From positions 62,001-126,000 of the forward strand of contig CAVSND010000019.1 in the NCBI GenBank assembly GCA_963729215.1: DNA of 64,000 bases. Reading direction: 5' to 3'. Shown here piece after piece: positions 26,904 through 37,028 of the stretch. The DNA comes from CAVQJU01 sp963729215 (GTDB lineage: Bacteria > Acidobacteriota > Vicinamibacteria > Vicinamibacterales > CAVVIG01). How positions within the stretch are numbered: the stretch's first letter is position 1; every line of letters starts with the position of its first letter. The position numbers and the translations under genes were made by a program. The notes below the pieces were generated by a model. It saw nothing but the letters and a program-made list of their open reading frames with translations. It was not told the DNA's origin and did no database searches.

Positions 26904-29900
26904 ATGGCACGTGTTTTCAGGGTATTCGCTTTGTTGGCGCTGGCAGTGGCGCTGCCAGCCGGTGCATGGGCGCAGGGTGTGAGCGCGTCTATCACAGGCA
27001 CGGTAAAAGACACGTCAGGCGCGGTGCTTCCTGGTGTGACCGTCGAGGTCGCCAGCCCCGTCCTGATCGAAAAGACGCGGTCGGCCGTCACCGACGGAAG
27101 CGGCCAGTACCGGATCGTCGATCTCCGGCCCGGAACGTATTCGGTGACCTTCACGTTGACCGGCTTCTCATCGGTCAAGCGCGAGGGCATCGAGTTGAGC
27201 GGGTCGTTCACCGCCACCGTGAACGGCGAGATGAAGGTCGGCGCCGTCGAGGAGACGATTACGGTGAGCGGCGAAACGCCCATCGTGGACGTCCAGAGCA
27301 CGCGCCGTCAGACGACCCTCAGCGGCGAGACCATCAACGCGATTCCCACGACCAAGAGCTGGGCCGCCATCATGGTCTTGATGCCCTCCACGATCACCCA
27401 GGCGGGCACCTCGGCTGACGTGCAGGTGACACCGGGCATGGTCGTGTTCGGAGGCGCCGGCGGCCGCAACAACGAAGGCCGCCTGCTCGTGGACGGTTTG
27501 AACACCGGTGCCTCACTGAATGGCGCCGGCGTGTCCGGCTACAACGCAGACCTCACGAACGCCTCGGAAGTCGTGACGACGAATTCGGGCGGCCTTGGCG
27601 AAATCGAAGTCAACGGACCCGTCATCAGCGTCGTGCCGAAGACGGGCGGCAACGTCTTCAAAGGCACGCTGCTCGGATCCTATGTGGGCAGCGGCACGGC
27701 GAACAGCAACTACAGCGACGAGCTGAAGGCCGCGGGTCTCGCCTCGCCCCTGCAGCTCCTGAAGGTCTGGGATGCCACCGCGGGCGTCGGCGGTCCGATC
27801 AAGAAGGACCGCGTCTGGTTCTTCTTCAACTATCGCGACGAAGGATCCTGGGCGACGATCCCGGGCATCTTCGCAAACAAGAACTTCGAGAACATCACGA
27901 CGCCGGTGCCGAATTCGGCCGCGCCGTGGACCGTCGTCCCCGACACCAGCGTCCCCGCGCGCAACGCGAACAGCTGGCAGATCATGAGCATGCGCCTGAC
28001 GACGCAGATCAACTCGCGCAACAAGCTCAACCTGTTCTGGGACGAGCAGCACCCCTGCAACGGCGCCACGTGGACGGCGCAGGGCGAAGGCTGCCGCAAG
28101 CCGTCGAACAACGAAGTGTTCGAGTCCGTGTTCGGCAGCCCCAATACGTCATCGCCCGAGGCCGGCGGCTACTCGCACCGTTTCCAGCGCGTGCAGCAGG
28201 CCACCTGGTCGTCGCCGATGACGAACAAGCTGCTTCTCGAGGCCGGCGTCGGCACGTATCTCTCCAGGTGGGGCACCAATCGCCGCCCCGACAGCGTCAC
28301 GGCGGATCTGGTCCGCGTGACCGAAGGGTGCTCGATTGCAGGCTGCGCGGCCAACGGCGGCGTTCCCGGTTTGAACTATCGCTCCGAGGCGCCGTTCGAC
28401 GACTGGATCGGCGCGCACACGTGGCGCGCGTCCGCGTCGTACGTCACCGGTGCGCACAGCATGAAGTTCGGCTACTCGGGCGCCTGGCACGAAGATCAGC
28501 AGAAGAACTTCCCTAACAGCACCTTCACCCAGTATCAGCTTCAGAACGGCTCGGCGTCATGCGCGGCCCCGACGAATAACGGGACCAGCTGCCCCGGCGT
28601 GCTGATTGCGGAATCGCTCAGCCCGTACCAGGTGCTCCAGGACGTGCGCTTCGACGCGTTCTTCGGGCAGGAGCAGTACACGACCGGCCGCTTCACGTTC
28701 CAGGCAGCCGTTCGCTTCGACCACGCGTGGAGCTACTTCCCGGACGAGACCGTCGGACCGGTCCGGTTCCTCACGACGCCCGTGACGTTCGCGCAGAACG
28801 ATCCGCTGTATTCCACGCCGTCGACGCTCCTCTGCAGCGGCGATCTCGAAAGGATCGAACCTGCCGGCCGGCTTCTCGAAGACCTGCATCAACAACATTA
28901 CCGGGTACAAGGACATCACGACACGATGGGGCATGGCGTGGGACGTCAAGGGCGACGGCAAGACGTCGGTGAAGGTTTCGTTCGGCAAGTACCTCGAGGC
29001 GGCCAGCAGCGGCAACGGCAACTACACGGCCGGCAACCCGGTTGCGCGCATGCCGACCAACATGGCGCTCGGCGTGGCCGGCCCGGCGGCGATCACGCGA
29101 TCGTGGAGCGATACGAACAAGAACTTCACGCCGGACTGCGTGCTCGAGAATCCGCTCGCCAACGGCGAGTGCGGCAACCTCAGCAACACGTCGTTCGGGA
29201 AGCCCGTGTTCACCAACAGCTTCAACTCTGACCTGATGGGCGGCTGGGGCATTCGTCCGTCCGACTGGGGCTTCGTGGCGTCGATCCAGCAGCAGGTTCT
29301 CCCGAGGACGTCCGTCGAGGTCAGCTACACGCGCCGCTGGCTGAACGGCTTCACGGTGACGGACAACCTGTCCACCGTCGTGGGCGACTACCGGCCGTTC
29401 AGCGTCACCGCGCCGACGGACGGGCGGCTGGGCGATGCCAGCGGCCAGAAGATCACGGGCCTCTTCAACCCCACGCAGGCCGCGGCCGTGCTCGCGCCGA
29501 ACAACTTCAACGAGCCGGCCGCCGACATCGGGAACCAGTACCAGCACTTCAACGGGTTCCTCGTGAACATCAGCTCGCGCGTGCGAGGCGGGCTGACGCT
29601 GCAGGGCGGGATCAACTCCGGCAAGACGGTCAGCGACAACTGCGAGATTCGCTCGGCGATTCCGGAGTTGACCGTCGCCGGCATCGTGTCGGCTGCCGGT
29701 CCCGGCGTCAACGCGTCGAACCCCTGGTGCCACATCGATTCCGGCTTCGTCACCCGCGGCACCGCGCTCGCGAGCTACCTCGTGCCGAAGGTCGACGTGC
29801 TGTTTGCGACGACGTTCCGGAGCGATCAAGGCGGCCCGCTCGCCGCCAACTACACCATTCCGCTGGCGGTCGCCCAGGCCGGTGGTCTGGTGGGCGCCTA

Positions 29901-30180
29901 CGCGAACGGCGTGTCGCCGACTGTCAACCTCGTCCAGCCCGGCACGCTCTACGGCGACCGTGTGAACGAGCTCGACTTCAAGATCGCGAAGGTGCTGAGG
30001 TTCGGCACGACGCGGACCAATGTCGGCATCGAGATCTTCAACGCGCTGAACTCGGCCGCCGTCCTGACCTACAACCAGGTGTTCAACCCGGCCGTGCAGG
30101 GCGGTCCGGGCGCCTGGTTGCAGCCGACGCAGGTGTTGACCGCCCGGTTCTTCAAGTTCTCCGCGACGTTCGATTTCTAG
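26904..30180 (+). CDS. Oar-like TonB-dependent receptor (sister of the one at 19682), one apparent frameshift
   Basis: About 1,090 residues when joined. ATG 26904 has GGGAGG eight bases upstream. Signal peptide FALLALAVALPAGAWAQ, then the carboxypeptidase-regulatory-like domain (GTVKDTSGAVLPGVTVEVASP, SAVTDGSGQYRIVDLRPG) and plug (AIPTTKSWAAIMVLMPS; GRLLVDGLNTGASLNG; GPVISVVPKTGGNVFKG). The frame breaks near 28830: upstream ends ...FLTTPVTFAQNDPLYSTPS, downstream resumes LPAGFSKTCINNITGYKDITTRWGMAWDVKGDG... and runs to the barrel end FFKFSATFDF. Cysteine-containing loops (CSIAGCAANGG; SCAAPTNNGTSCPG) are absent from the sister and probably decorate the extracellular face. The substrate is unknown. 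Confidence 0.88.
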
Positions 30181-30192
30181 GAGCGAGGAAGA

Positions 30193-30378
30193 AGAGGTTG
30201 GGGGTTAGAGGTTAGAGGTTGAGAGGGTAGAGGGTAGAAGAGGTTGGGGACTCGGGACGACAAACCCAGACCCCCGACCTGCTAGCCCCCGACCCCTAAC
30301 CCCTAACCTCTAACCTCTAACGTCTAACCCCAAGCCTCCAACCTCCAACCTCCAACCTCCAACCTCCAACCTCTAATT
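30193..30378. repeat. Inverted array of heptamer repeats (GGTTAGA / CTCCAAC type)
   Basis: The 251-base gap 30181-30431 is almost entirely short repeats. The left arm (about 30194-30246) reads GAGGTTGGGGGTTAGAGGTTAGAGGTT...; the right arm (about 30291-30374) reads CCCCTAACCCCTAACCTCTAACCTCTAAC... and ends in five CCTCCAA heptamers plus CCTCTAA. The arms are complementary in pattern, so the transcript would fold into a long imperfect hairpin. The same heptamer occurs in the array at 52834-52934. No protein is encoded. Confidence 0.85.
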
Positions 30379-30431
30379 CCCGCTGCTCTTCGGATAAGAT
30401 TCGTCCGAAAGAAGGCGAGGAGGCCCGTCCC

Positions 30432-31742
30432 ATGCGCGCACTGCGTCGGTTCTGTGTCCCGTTTCTCCTGCTGACCGCGGCCGTCGTTCAGACCGGGACC
30501 GCGGCGTCCTCGGGCGCCGTGCCCAGCGCGTCGAAAGCGGAGGAGGTGGGATTCTCCACCGAGCGGTTGCCGCGCATTCACGAGGCCGTCGGGCGTCACA
30601 TCGAGGCCAAAGATGTGTCGGGCGCGGTGACGCTGGTCGCGCGCCGGGGCCGCATCGTGCACTTCGAGGCGCAGGGGTTGATGGACATCGAATCGAAGAA
30701 GCCGATGCTGAAGGATTCGATCTTCCGGCTGGCCTCGATGTCCAAGCCCATCACGGCCGTCGCCGTCATGATGCTGGTCGAGGACGGCAAGATCCGGCTG
30801 ACGGATCGCGTCTCGGCGTTCATCCCCGAGTTCAAGACAATGAAGGTGGCCGTTGCGAAGGGGACGAACACCCCGGTGCAGATGCCGGCGTTCGGACGCG
30901 GCGGGCCGCCAGCCTCCGCGCCGGAATTCGATCTCGTGCCGGCTGCCCGCGAGATCACGGTGAAGGATCTCCTGACCCACACGTCCGGCCTGATGAGCGG
31001 CGGCGTCAGCGGCGCCGAGCAGGCGAGGCTCGCGCCGAGAGGCCCCAACGACACGCTGGCGAACTACATTCCGAAGCTCGCGCAGACCCCGCTCGACTTT
31101 CAGCCGGGCACGCTGTGGCGCTATAGCGGTCTCTACGGCTTCGACGTCCTCGCCCGCATCGTCGAGATCGCGTCGGGGCAGCCGTATGATCAGTTCCTCA
31201 AACAGCACCTCTTCGATCCGCTCGGGATGAAAGACACGGGCTTCGCGCCGACTCCGGAGCGCATGGCGCGCGTCGCGACCATCTACCAGCGGACGCCGAA
31301 TGGCCTGCAGCCCGCGCAGAATGCCAACCAGTTGATCAGCGGCACGTATTTCTCCGCCTCGGGCGGCCTGATGAGCACCGCCGAGGACTACCTACAGTTC
31401 GCGCAGATGCTCGTCAACGGCGGCCAGCTGAACGGGAAGCGTTACCTCGGTCCGAAGACGGTCGAGTTGATGACGGCGAATCAGACCGGCGACATGGTGA
31501 ACGGTCAGTTCGGCCGCCCGGCGCACGGCATGGGCTTCGCCCTCGGCGTGCAGGTGGTGCTCGACCCGGTGGCAGCCGACCTTCGCGTGTCACCCGGCAC
31601 CTACGGATGGGCAGGCGCGTACGGCACGAACCAGAACATGGACCCGAAGGAAAAGATGGTGTCCATCATCATGATGCAGGGCGCCAGCGGGCCGCTGCAG
31701 CGCGATTTCGAGAACGCCGTCGCTCAGGCGATGGTGGAATGA
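30432..31742 (+). CDS. Serine hydrolase, class C beta-lactamase family
   Basis: 436 residues with a signal peptide (FCVPFLLLTAAVVQTGTAA). The SxxK catalytic motif is Ser102-Met-Ser-Lys105 (FRLASMSKPITAVAVMMLVEDGK). The second motif is WRYSGLYGFDVLARIVE (Tyr-Ser-Gly), and GWAGAYGTNQ occupies the place of the KTG box. Length and motif order fit esterase/D-aminopeptidase-like members of the family (EstB, 6-aminohexanoate hydrolase type) more than true AmpC enzymes, so hydrolysis of small esters or peptides in the periplasm is more likely than resistance. ATG 30432 begins 10 bases after GGCGAGGAGG. The 3' flank is the tandem array at 31744. Confidence 0.88.
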   Translation: MRALRRFCVPFLLLTAAVVQTGTAASSGAVPSASKAEEVGFSTERLPRIHEAVGRHIEAKDVSGAVTLVARRGRIVHFEAQGLMDIESKKPMLKDSIFRLASMSKPITAVAVMMLVEDGKIRLTDRVSAFIPEFKTMKVAVAKGTNTPVQMPAFGRGGPPASAPEFDLVPAAREITVKDLLTHTSGLMSGGVSGAEQARLAPRGPNDTLANYIPKLAQTPLDFQPGTLWRYSGLYGFDVLARIVEIASGQPYDQFLKQHLFDPLGMKDTGFAPTPERMARVATIYQRTPNGLQPAQNANQLISGTYFSASGGLMSTAEDYLQFAQMLVNGGQLNGKRYLGPKTVELMTANQTGDMVNGQFGRPAHGMGFALGVQVVLDPVAADLRVSPGTYGWAGAYGTNQNMDPKEKMVSIIMMQGASGPLQRDFENAVAQAMVE

Positions 31743-31743
31743 T

Positions 31744-31922
31744 TTAAGAAACGAAAAACGTAGAACGTAAAACGTAGAACGAAGAATTCGAGCTCTTGAA
31801 CTCTTGGACCGGTGGACCTTTTGGACCCTTGGACCTTTGAGCCTTTGGACCCGTGGACCTTTTGAACCCTTGGACCTTGAACCCCTTGAACCCCTTGAAC
31901 CTCTCGAACCCCTCGAACCAAA
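31744..31922. repeat. Two adjoining tandem arrays (ACGTAGA units and 8-9-bp TTGGACC units)
   Basis: Bases 31749-31784 repeat AACGTAGAACGTAAAACGTAG. From about 31800 to 31920 a degenerate 8-9-bp unit (CCTTGGAC, CCTTTGGAC, CCCTTGAAC) is repeated about a dozen times, grading from TTGGAC to TTGAAC to TCGAAC variants. It lies between the serine hydrolase stop and the start of the next gene at 31933; if translated it would encode a meaningless Leu-Glu-Pro repeat. Unlike other arrays here, the second arm is not an obvious reverse complement. Confidence 0.8.
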
Positions 31923-31932
31923 GAGAGTACTT

Positions 31933-33024
31933 ATGAAGAATCGCTTGCCCGTTCTCGCCGGAGTGTTCGCGACCGGCTGTCTGCTGGCGTCGGCGGCCCT
32001 CCACGCGCAGAGCGCTCCGGCGGCGCCCGCGAAGGCTGCGGCGCCGGCGAAGCCATACACCGCGTCCAAAATGCCGTGGGGCGACCCGGATATCTCGGGC
32101 GTCTGGACGAGCGATGCCGCTATCGGCATCCCGATGCAGCGGCCCGACCAGTTCGGCGGCCGCGCGGAGCTGAACGAAGAAGAGTACGCCGCCAAGCTGA
32201 AACGGGATGCGCAGACGCGCGAGCGGGCGGAAAACGCGATCGGGTCGTTCCGGAACGATAACGCCTGGCTGGTCAAATCCTTCCGTCAGACATCGCTGAT
32301 CATCGATCCGCCGGACGGCAAGATGCCCGCTGTCACGCCGGAGGCCGACAAGCGGCGCGCGACGCGCGATCAGGGCACGTTCGGCGGCGGCCCGTTCGAC
32401 AAGACCGAAGACTTCACGATGTACGACCGTTGCATCACGCGCGGCATTGTCGGGTCGGTGCTGCCGGTCGTGTACGGCAACGGGAACCGGATTATTCAGG
32501 CGCCGGGACAGGTGATCATCAGCTACGAGATGGTGCACGACACGCGCGTCATCTACACGGACGGCCGTCCGCACCTCGGCAAGGGCGTCCGGCAGCTCCT
32601 TGGGGATTCACGCGGCCACTGGGAAGGCAACACCCTCGTCGTCGAGACAACGAACCTGACGGACAAGACCAGCATCGGCCTGAATGGCAACGGCCTGCGT
32701 CACAGCGAGGACATGGTCATGACCGAGCGCTTCACGCGCGTCGGAGCCGATGAAATCCGCTACGAGATCACGATCAACGACCCGAAGACCTACGTGAAGC
32801 CGTTCACGATCTCGTTGCCGCTGATGTCGCCGCCCGGATACCAGCTGCTGCCGTACGAGTGCCACGAAGGCGACTACGCGGTGAAGAACGCGCTGAGCGC
32901 CGAGCGCGCCGAGGATCGAGCGCTCGAGGAGGATGCGAAAAAAGGCATCATCCGCGCCCGGAAGCCCGTGACGCAGGACAACGTGAACGCGCCGGTTACC
33001 GCCCGGCCCAACGGCGGCGAGTAG
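31933..33024 (+). CDS. Exported protein of the WEGxxLVxE family, paralogue 2
   Basis: 363 residues. The start at ATG 31933 has AAGAGAG upstream and gives a proper signal peptide (LAGVFATGCLLASAALHAQS); the reading frame further upstream is only the tandem array. Core motifs: WGDPDISGVWTSDA, then a Cys-containing MYDRCITRGIVGSVLP, GHWEGNTLVVETTNL, RHSEDMVMTERFT and KTYVKPFTISLPL, with a conserved YECHEGDY near the C-terminus. Three such proteins are present in the window (7910, 31933, 41988). The gene is followed after nine bases by the HbpS-like gene, an arrangement suggesting joint expression. No biochemical role is established to my knowledge. Confidence 0.72.
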   Translation: MKNRLPVLAGVFATGCLLASAALHAQSAPAAPAKAAAPAKPYTASKMPWGDPDISGVWTSDAAIGIPMQRPDQFGGRAELNEEEYAAKLKRDAQTRERAENAIGSFRNDNAWLVKSFRQTSLIIDPPDGKMPAVTPEADKRRATRDQGTFGGGPFDKTEDFTMYDRCITRGIVGSVLPVVYGNGNRIIQAPGQVIISYEMVHDTRVIYTDGRPHLGKGVRQLLGDSRGHWEGNTLVVETTNLTDKTSIGLNGNGLRHSEDMVMTERFTRVGADEIRYEITINDPKTYVKPFTISLPLMSPPGYQLLPYECHEGDYAVKNALSAERAEDRALEEDAKKGIIRARKPVTQDNVNAPVTARPNGGE

Positions 33025-33033
33025 GAGAGAACC

Positions 33034-33522
33034 ATGAGGAATCGTTTGTCGATGACGCTGGGGGCGGCGGCGGCCGCGCTGCTCTGTGGTACGGCCGCGT
33101 TCGCCCAGCTTCCGAACCCGTACGGTTCGTCGATCAACCTGGACGCCGCCAGAAAGGCCGCGGCGCCCGCGCTCGCCGAGGCGCAGAAGAACAACCTGCG
33201 CATGGCCGTCGCGATCGTGGACATCTCCGGCGACCTCGTGCTGTTCGAGAAGATGGACGGCACCCAGGCCGCGAGCGTCAACATCGCCGTGGACAAGGCG
33301 CGCTCGGCTGCGCGGTTCAAGCGGCCGACCAAGGCGCTGCAGGACGCGCTGGCGGCGGGCGGCGCCGGGCTGCGGCTGCTGGCCCTCGAGGGCGCCGTGC
33401 CGGTCGAGGGCGGCCTGCCGCTCATCGCCGACGGCAAAATCGTCGGGGCCATCGGGGTCTCCGGCGGCACCAGCGAGCAGGACGGCCAGTGCGCCAAGGC
33501 GGGCGCCGACTCCGTCAAGTAG
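33034..33522 (+). CDS. GlcG/HbpS family heme-binding-type protein
   Basis: 162 residues with a signal peptide (LGAAAAALLCGTAAFAQ). The single GlcG/HbpS domain is complete: LDAARKAAAPALAEAQKN, NLRMAVAIVDISGDLVLFEKMDG, SVNIAVDKARSAARFKRPTK and the glycine-rich VEGGLPLIADGKIVGAIGVSGG. HbpS binds heme and senses redox outside the cell in Streptomyces; most family members are uncharacterised. AGGAGAG precedes the ATG. It follows the WEGD-family gene after nine bases. The next gene begins 110 bases later; no feature stands out in that gap. Confidence 0.85.
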   Translation: MRNRLSMTLGAAAAALLCGTAAFAQLPNPYGSSINLDAARKAAAPALAEAQKNNLRMAVAIVDISGDLVLFEKMDGTQAASVNIAVDKARSAARFKRPTKALQDALAAGGAGLRLLALEGAVPVEGGLPLIADGKIVGAIGVSGGTSEQDGQCAKAGADSVK

Positions 33523-33632
33523 GCCGTCGAGTCCGGTTTCTGCGCACTCCTGCGTCCTCCCTGTGAATTGCCTGGTCGCCGGGTTCCCGGCGGCATGGAG
33601 CGAGGGCCTCATCCAGCCGAAACAGGGAGGAG

Positions 33633-35683
33633 ATGGGGTGGCTTCTCGCTGGAATTCTGTACTCCGGGGCGTACGTCGCGACAGGCTGGCTTCTCCGCGG
33701 CGACCCGGCCGCGCTCAGCTGGTTCCGGGCGGCGGCGCTGCTCGTGCCGCCGGTCGTTGGAATCCTGGCGATCGTCATCCGCCGCCAGTCCTGGCGCGGT
33801 TGCCAGTGGCTCTTCTGGGCCACGATCGCCGTCGGCCTGGCGATGTCGGCCATCGGCCTGACCGGATGGGCGGCGGACGAGCTGATTGCGCGCCGCAATA
33901 CCTGGCTGGCCTGGCCCGCGATCTTCGCGCTCTTTGGGGCCATCGCCCCGCTGTTCGCCCTGCTCGCGCAGCCGCATCGTGGGGCGCGCGAGCCGCTGGC
34001 CGCCACCACCGCCGTTGACCTCGCCGGCCTGACCGTCGTCACCGGATTTCTCTACTCGTTCTTCGTGACGGCGCCGGACTCGGGGCCCGCCGGGGCGCCG
34101 ATTTCGCTGCAGCTCGTGTCCGAACTTCAGCAGGCGCTTGTCGTGGCCGGCATGCTGGGCGCCGCGTTCGTGGCGCGCGGGACAGGCTGGAGCCCCACGT
34201 TCCGCCGCCTCGCGTTCGGCGCGATGGTCGGTTTCGCGACGCTGACGCTGAGCAACTTCGAAATCGGGCGCGGACTGTACCAGAGCGGGTTCGTCTACGA
34301 CTTTGCCTGGATCCTGCCGTTTGCGTTCTTCCCCTGGGCGGCGACGGAAGCGCCGAGCTCGGAGACCGGCCGATTCGGCGGCGTCCGAACAGGGAGACCT
34401 CGAACGGCCGCGTCCGTGGGTGATCTTCGCGGCGGTGGCGATGATTCCGATCCTCGACTTCGCATTGCGCCGCATGGTGCCGGACGACACGCTGTCGAGC
34501 GTGCGCGATCTCTCCACGGCGGTGACGCTCATATCGGTGCTGTCGTTGCTCGTCGCCCGCATCGCCGCCGAGCGCGCGGAGATGCAGCAGGTGACCAGCA
34601 CGACCCGGCTGCTCGCCGACGTGCTCGAGCAGGCGCAGGATCTCATCCTTGTCCTGACGCCTGAAGGCCGGTGCCGCTACGCGAACGGCGCCTTCTGCCA
34701 GGCCATGGGCCTGACGCCGGGCGATCTCAGGAAGCGGCGGGCCGGCGACTTGATGACGCTCGAGGCGATGACGTCGCAGGATCTGCTGTCGCACGTGCGC
34801 GCCACGGGCGGATGGCGCGGAACCGTCACGCGCAAGCGGGCCGACGGTTCGACCTTCCCGGTGTCGGCGATGTGGGCGGCGCTCGTGGACGAGCGGGGCA
34901 CCCTGACGCACATCGTGTCGGTGGAGCGGGACATCTCCGAGGAGCGGCGCCTGCGCGAACAGCTGATCCACAGCGAGCGCCTGTCGGCGGTGGGCCAGCT
35001 CGTCGCCGGCGTGGCGCACGAGATCAACAACCCGCTGCAGGCCGTCATGGGCCTCTCCGAACTGCTCATCGAAGGACACGACAGCGGCGATCAGCGTCAC
35101 GATCTCGACCAGATTCGCGTGCACGCCGACCGCGCCGCGAAAATCGTCCGCCACCTGCTGCTGTTCGCCCGGCACTCGGCGCTCGAGCGTTCGATCGCGG
35201 ATCTCAACGAAGTCGCGCGGTCGGTCGTCGCCCTGCGGTCGTACGAACTGAAGAACCTCGGTATCGAGCTTGTGGAGCACTACTCGCTCGACCTGCCGAT
35301 GACGGTCATCAACCGGGAGGAAATTCAGCAGGTGATCCTCAACCTGCTGATGAACGCCGAACATGCCGTGCTCGGGTCCGGGCACCCGGGCGTCGGTGCG
35401 CATCCGCACTGGCGAAGCGGGCGCCTGCGCGTACGTCGAAGTGCTGGACAACGGTCCGGGCGTGCCGCCGGCCGTGGTCAGCCAGGTCTTCGAACCGTTC
35501 TTCACGACGAAGGGCGTCGGGCAGGGCACGGGTCTCGGCCTGTCCGTCAGCCTCGGCATCGCCGAAGCGCACGGCGGCACGCTCGAACTCAGGCCAAGCG
35601 ACCGCGGAGCGTGCTTCCGGCTGACGATCCCGCGATCGTCGGACATGCGCCTCGAAGTGACGGACCTTCCGACGTCGGCCTAG
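33633..35683 (+). CDS. Membrane-bound PAS-domain sensor histidine kinase, two apparent frameshifts
   Basis: About 683 residues when joined. The N-terminal half has six to eight hydrophobic helices (LLAGILYSGAYVATGWLL to WILPFAFFPWA); a break near 34375 leads to two further hydrophobic segments. Next come a PAS domain (LLADVLEQAQDLILVLTPEG ... VSVERDISEERRL) and a kinase core: the H-box with the phospho-acceptor His in VAGVAHEINNPLQAVMGL, N-box VILNLLMNAEHAVL, then a break near 35390 followed by DNGPGVPPAVVSQVFEPFFTTK and GTGLGLSVSLGIAEAHGG. All catalytic boxes survive, so both breaks look like indel errors. No response regulator is adjacent; it is probably an orphan kinase. GGGAGGAG abuts the ATG, an unusually short spacing, so the start is uncertain by a few codons. 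Confidence 0.85.
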
Positions 35684-35689
35684 CGGAAG

Positions 35690-35766
35690 TTCGAAGTCAC
35701 AAAGTGCAAAGTTCGAAGTGAGTTTGAAGTCACTTCCGACTCGTACTTTGCACTTTGCACCTTAAA
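35690..35766. repeat. Inverted tandem-repeat array (AAAGTGCAAAGT arms)
   Basis: AAAGTGCAAAGT at 35701-35712 is exactly complementary to ACTTTGCACTTT at 35745-35756. The sides are built from partial repeats of GTTCGAAGT and GAAGTCAC. The element fills the space between the histidine kinase stop and the start of the symporter gene. The hairpin loop is 32 bases. Confidence 0.8.
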
Positions 35767-35775
35767 CTCTCTGCC

Positions 35776-37020
35776 GTGCGTTTCCATCGAACCCTCTACG
35801 GCCAGGTCCTGATCGCCACGGTCCTCGGCATCGCGCTCGGACATTTCTTCCCGTCGGCCGGCGCGTCGATGAAGCCGCTCGGCGACGCGTTCATCAAGCT
35901 CGTGCGGATGATCATCGCGCCCGTCGTGTTCTGCACGGTCGTGGTCGGCATCGCCGGCGTCGGCGACGTGAAAGCCGTCGGCAAGGCCGGCATTCTCACG
36001 CTCCTGTACTTCGAAATCGTGAGCACGGTGGCGCTCGTCATCGGCCTGATCGTCGTCAACGTCGTGAAGCCGGGCGCGGGGATGAACGTCGATCCGGCCA
36101 CCCTCGATGCCGGCGCCGTGGCGCAGTACGTGACCGCCGGGCGCGGACAGAGCGTGACGGATTTTCTGGTGGGGATCATCCCGACGAGCGCGGCGGACGC
36201 GTTCGCCAAGTCGGACATCCTTCAGGTGCTGTGCTTCTCGGTGATCTTCGGCCTCGCGCTGAACGCCACGGGCGCGGCCGGCAAGCCGGTCTTCGACTTC
36301 ATCGAGCGCCTGTCGCACGTGTTCTTCGGCATCGTCTCGATCATCATGAAAACCGCGCCGATCGGCGCATTTGGCGCCATGGCGGCCACGATCGGCAGCT
36401 TCGGCGTCGGTACGCTCGCCCAGCTCATCAAACTCATCGTCACGTTCTATGTCACGTCGGCCCTGTTCGTGTTTGCCGTGCTCGGGCCCATCGCCTGGTG
36501 GAACGGCGTCAGCATCTGGCGCCTTATTGTGTACCTCAAGGAAGAACTGTTCGTCGCCTTCGGCACCTCGTCCTCCGAAGCCGCCATGCCGCAGGTCATG
36601 GTCAAGCTCGAACGCCTGGGCGTGGAGCGCTCGATCGTCGGCCTCGTCATTCCGGCGGGTTATTCATTCAACATGGACGGGAGTGCCATCTATCAGGCGA
36701 TGGCCGTGGTGTTCATCGCCCAGGCCACGAATACACCGCTGACGATCGCCGATCAGCTGGTGATCCTCGCGATCCTGAGCCTGACGTCGAAAGGCGTCGC
36801 AGGCGTCGCCGGCGCCGCGCTCGTCGTTCTCGCGGGAACGCTCTCGGCGGCCGGCCGTGTGCCGGTGGCGGGCGTCGTGCTCGTGCTGGGCATCCACCGC
36901 TTCATGGGGCAGGCGATGGCGGTTACCAACACGATCGGCAACAGCGTGGCCACCATCGTGATCGGGAGGCGATGCGCGCAGGTGGACGAGGGGAAGCTGC
37001 GCGGCGAGCTGAACGGATAA
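35776..37020 (+). CDS. Dicarboxylate/amino acid:cation symporter (DAACS family)
   Basis: About 414 residues with the eight-helix plus two-hairpin architecture of glutamate/C4-dicarboxylate carriers. Signature segments: the serine-rich hairpin FGTSSSEAAMPQ, the cation-binding GYSFNMDGSAIYQAM, the second hairpin ILSLTSKGVAGVAG and the substrate/cation site TNTIGNSVATIVIG. The protein resembles DctA/GltP. I choose GTG 35776; a TTG seven codons upstream lies in the inverted repeat and would add residues unlike the family. The upstream array leaves little room for a promoter. The substrate (succinate, aspartate or glutamate) cannot be decided from the motifs alone. The stop is eight bases from the convergent DUF1501 gene. 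Confidence 0.93.
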   Translation: MRFHRTLYGQVLIATVLGIALGHFFPSAGASMKPLGDAFIKLVRMIIAPVVFCTVVVGIAGVGDVKAVGKAGILTLLYFEIVSTVALVIGLIVVNVVKPGAGMNVDPATLDAGAVAQYVTAGRGQSVTDFLVGIIPTSAADAFAKSDILQVLCFSVIFGLALNATGAAGKPVFDFIERLSHVFFGIVSIIMKTAPIGAFGAMAATIGSFGVGTLAQLIKLIVTFYVTSALFVFAVLGPIAWWNGVSIWRLIVYLKEELFVAFGTSSSEAAMPQVMVKLERLGVERSIVGLVIPAGYSFNMDGSAIYQAMAVVFIAQATNTPLTIADQLVILAILSLTSKGVAGVAGAALVVLAGTLSAAGRVPVAGVVLVLGIHRFMGQAMAVTNTIGNSVATIVIGRRCAQVDEGKLRGELNG

Positions 37021-37028
37021 CCCGCGGT

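Noticed and set aside
30193..30378. Possible CRISPR array or telomere-like repeat
   Set aside because: Units are 7 bp with no spacers of constant length, the two halves are complementary, and no cas gene or chromosome end is present.
30432..31742. Antibiotic-resistance beta-lactamase
   Set aside because: Motif spacing and context fit the broad serine hydrolase/esterase group; the KTG box is replaced, so resistance is not supported.
31804..31932. N-terminal extension with Leu-Glu-Pro repeats for the gene at 31933
   Set aside because: It is translation of the tandem array; ATG 31933 has a ribosome site and a signal peptide.
34039..35646. Minus-strand 535-residue reading frame opposite the histidine kinase
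   Set aside because: The plus strand encodes PAS and all kinase boxes; the antisense frame shows only Arg/His-rich noise.
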